Under the pieces are notes generated by a model that was not told the DNA's origin, ran no database searches, and saw only the letters and a list, made by a program, of their open reading frames with translations. This document shows, one piece after another, positions 63,358 to 64,000 of a stretch of 64,000 bases of DNA. How positions within the stretch are numbered: position 1 is the first letter of the stretch; every line of letters starts with the position of its first letter. Origin of the DNA: Micromonospora zingiberis (GTDB lineage Bacteria > Actinomycetota > Actinomycetes > Mycobacteriales > Micromonosporaceae); assembly GCF_004331455.1 (NCBI RefSeq), contig NZ_SJJR01000004.1:124001-188000 (forward strand). The letters are read 5' to 3'. A program made the position numbers and the translations under genes.

Positions 63358-64000
63358 TCAGCCGACCGGTGTCGGCCGCTCGACCGGGTCTTGTCGCGGC
63401 CCGGCGTCGACGCGCCGGTCGAGCCGGCGCCGACGGGTGTGCAGGTACTGGGCCAGCAGCAGGCCACCGCCGCCGACGGCCACCTCGCTGAGGGCGCAGA
63501 CCAGCCGGCTGATCAGCACCACCGGGGTGGCCACGGCCACCGGCAGCACGGTGGCCAGCCCGATCATCAGCACCGCCTCGCGTACCCCCAGGCCGTCCGG
63601 GGCGACCACCACCGCCAGGCCGGCGACGGTGGCGGCGGCGAACCCCGCCACGCAGATCAGGTACGACCGCACGGGCGGTGCGCCGGCGGCCACCGCGAGC
63701 AGCCACAGGTGATGCCCGGAGACGACCCAGGACAGTGACTGGGCGGCGATGGCCCGCCGCAGGCCGGACGGGGAGGCGGCGACCTGCGGTGGCGGGCGGC
63801 GCAGCAACCGGGCCGCCCAGGCGAGCCCACGGTTGAACAGCTCCGGGCGGACCACCAGCACGACCAGCGGGACCGTGGCGAGCAGCAGCCACCAGGTGGC
63901 GCCGGACAGCAGCGCCGGCCCGGCCGCCAACGCGACCGTCATCCCGGTCATCGCCACCACCGCCCAGCTGAGCAGGAACACCCCGGCCAGCCGGACCGGC
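63358..64000 (-). CDS. Lysylphosphatidylglycerol synthase-like membrane protein, partial
   Basis: The 3' portion (214 codons) of a membrane protein cut by the window edge. It contains at least five hydrophobic segments, with VVVAPDGLGVREAVLMIGLA and SRLVCALSEVAVGGGGLLLA typical of the UPF0104/LPG synthase transmembrane family. These proteins often flip or accompany lipid-linked sugars. The basic tail RRRRLDRRVD is cytoplasmic. Its position suggests export of the glycolipid made by this cluster, but the start is not visible. Confidence 0.85.
   Translation of the reverse strand, partial: PVRLAGVFLLSWAVVAMTGMTVALAAGPALLSGATWWLLLATVPLVVLVVRPELFNRGLAWAARLLRRPPPQVAASPSGLRRAIAAQSLSWVVSGHHLWLLAVAAGAPPVRSYLICVAGFAAATVAGLAVVVAPDGLGVREAVLMIGLATVLPVAVATPVVLISRLVCALSEVAVGGGGLLLAQYLHTRRRRLDRRVDAGPRQDPVERPTPVG

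Noticed and set aside
53230..64000. A PKS or NRPS cluster, suggested by the SARP
   Set aside because: No ketosynthase, adenylation or carrier domain occurs; all genes fit glycan or lipid-sugar chemistry.

Overview
The window is very GC-rich chromosomal DNA with dense genes, strong G/C preference at third codon positions, GTG starts, GTGA/ATGA stop-start overlaps, and families typical of filamentous actinobacteria (SARP regulator, NarL/LuxR two-component systems, many TetR/LacI regulators, secreted glycosidases with carbohydrate-binding domains, long S8 proteases). It fits a Micromonosporaceae-like organism, but no rRNA or marker gene confirms this. No tRNA, rRNA, CRISPR array, phage gene or transposase was seen.

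Layout. (1) 191-8311, minus strand: a LacI-controlled sugar operon (lacI, lipoprotein, two permeases, YicI-type GH31 alpha-xylosidase, GH1 beta-glucosidase), best read as uptake and breakdown of xyloglucan oligosaccharides or isoprimeverose. (2) 8620-15720: a YdjM-like membrane hydrolase, a DUF1707 protein, a NarL-type response regulator with an unusual double histidine kinase, a divergent CPBP intramembrane protease and an aldo/keto reductase. (3) 15766-21000: a DeoR-family remnant, a TetR-GAPDH pair behind a clear palindromic operator, a secreted carbohydrate-binding protein, a quinone-oxidoreductase-like enzyme, a GNAT protein and a TetR protein with an N-terminal zinc-knuckle-like segment. 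(4) 21103-30403: a large secreted S8 protease, then small metabolic and detoxification genes with TetR regulators and operator-like palindromes in their divergent promoters. (5) 30517-34774: a second CPBP protease facing a second NarL-type kinase/regulator pair; the kinase carries a C-terminal membrane-anchored domain that also exists as a separate small protein. (6) 34920-39486: a DUF4386 protein overlapping a uridine-kinase-like gene, a secreted seven-repeat beta-propeller lectin, a membrane protein, TetR and a VOC protein. (7) 39535-49151: a second LacI-controlled sugar locus (ABC importer, GH36 alpha-galactosidase, secreted GH39-like glycosidase with carbohydrate-binding modules). (8) 49231-53174: a membrane protein ending in a perfect 46-bp palindrome, a MerR regulator, a DEAD-box helicase and a small hypothetical gene. 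(9) 53230 to the right edge: a tightly coupled cluster with a UbiA transferase carrying a decaprenyl-phosphate phosphoribosyltransferase signature, three related membrane GT2 glycosyltransferases, a class III aminotransferase, an NAD-epimerase, a membrane EEP phosphodiesterase/phosphatase, a NodB deacetylase, a SARP regulator, a methyltransferase and a flippase-like membrane protein. This looks like an undescribed lipid-linked, probably amino-sugar-containing glycan or glycolipid pathway.

Three themes deserve attention. Two CPBP protease/two-component loci about 17 kb apart suggest a duplicated membrane signalling module. Two complete sugar-scavenging operons have visible LacI operators. The right-hand cluster combines polyprenyl-phosphate pentose chemistry with glycosyltransferases and its own SARP activator.
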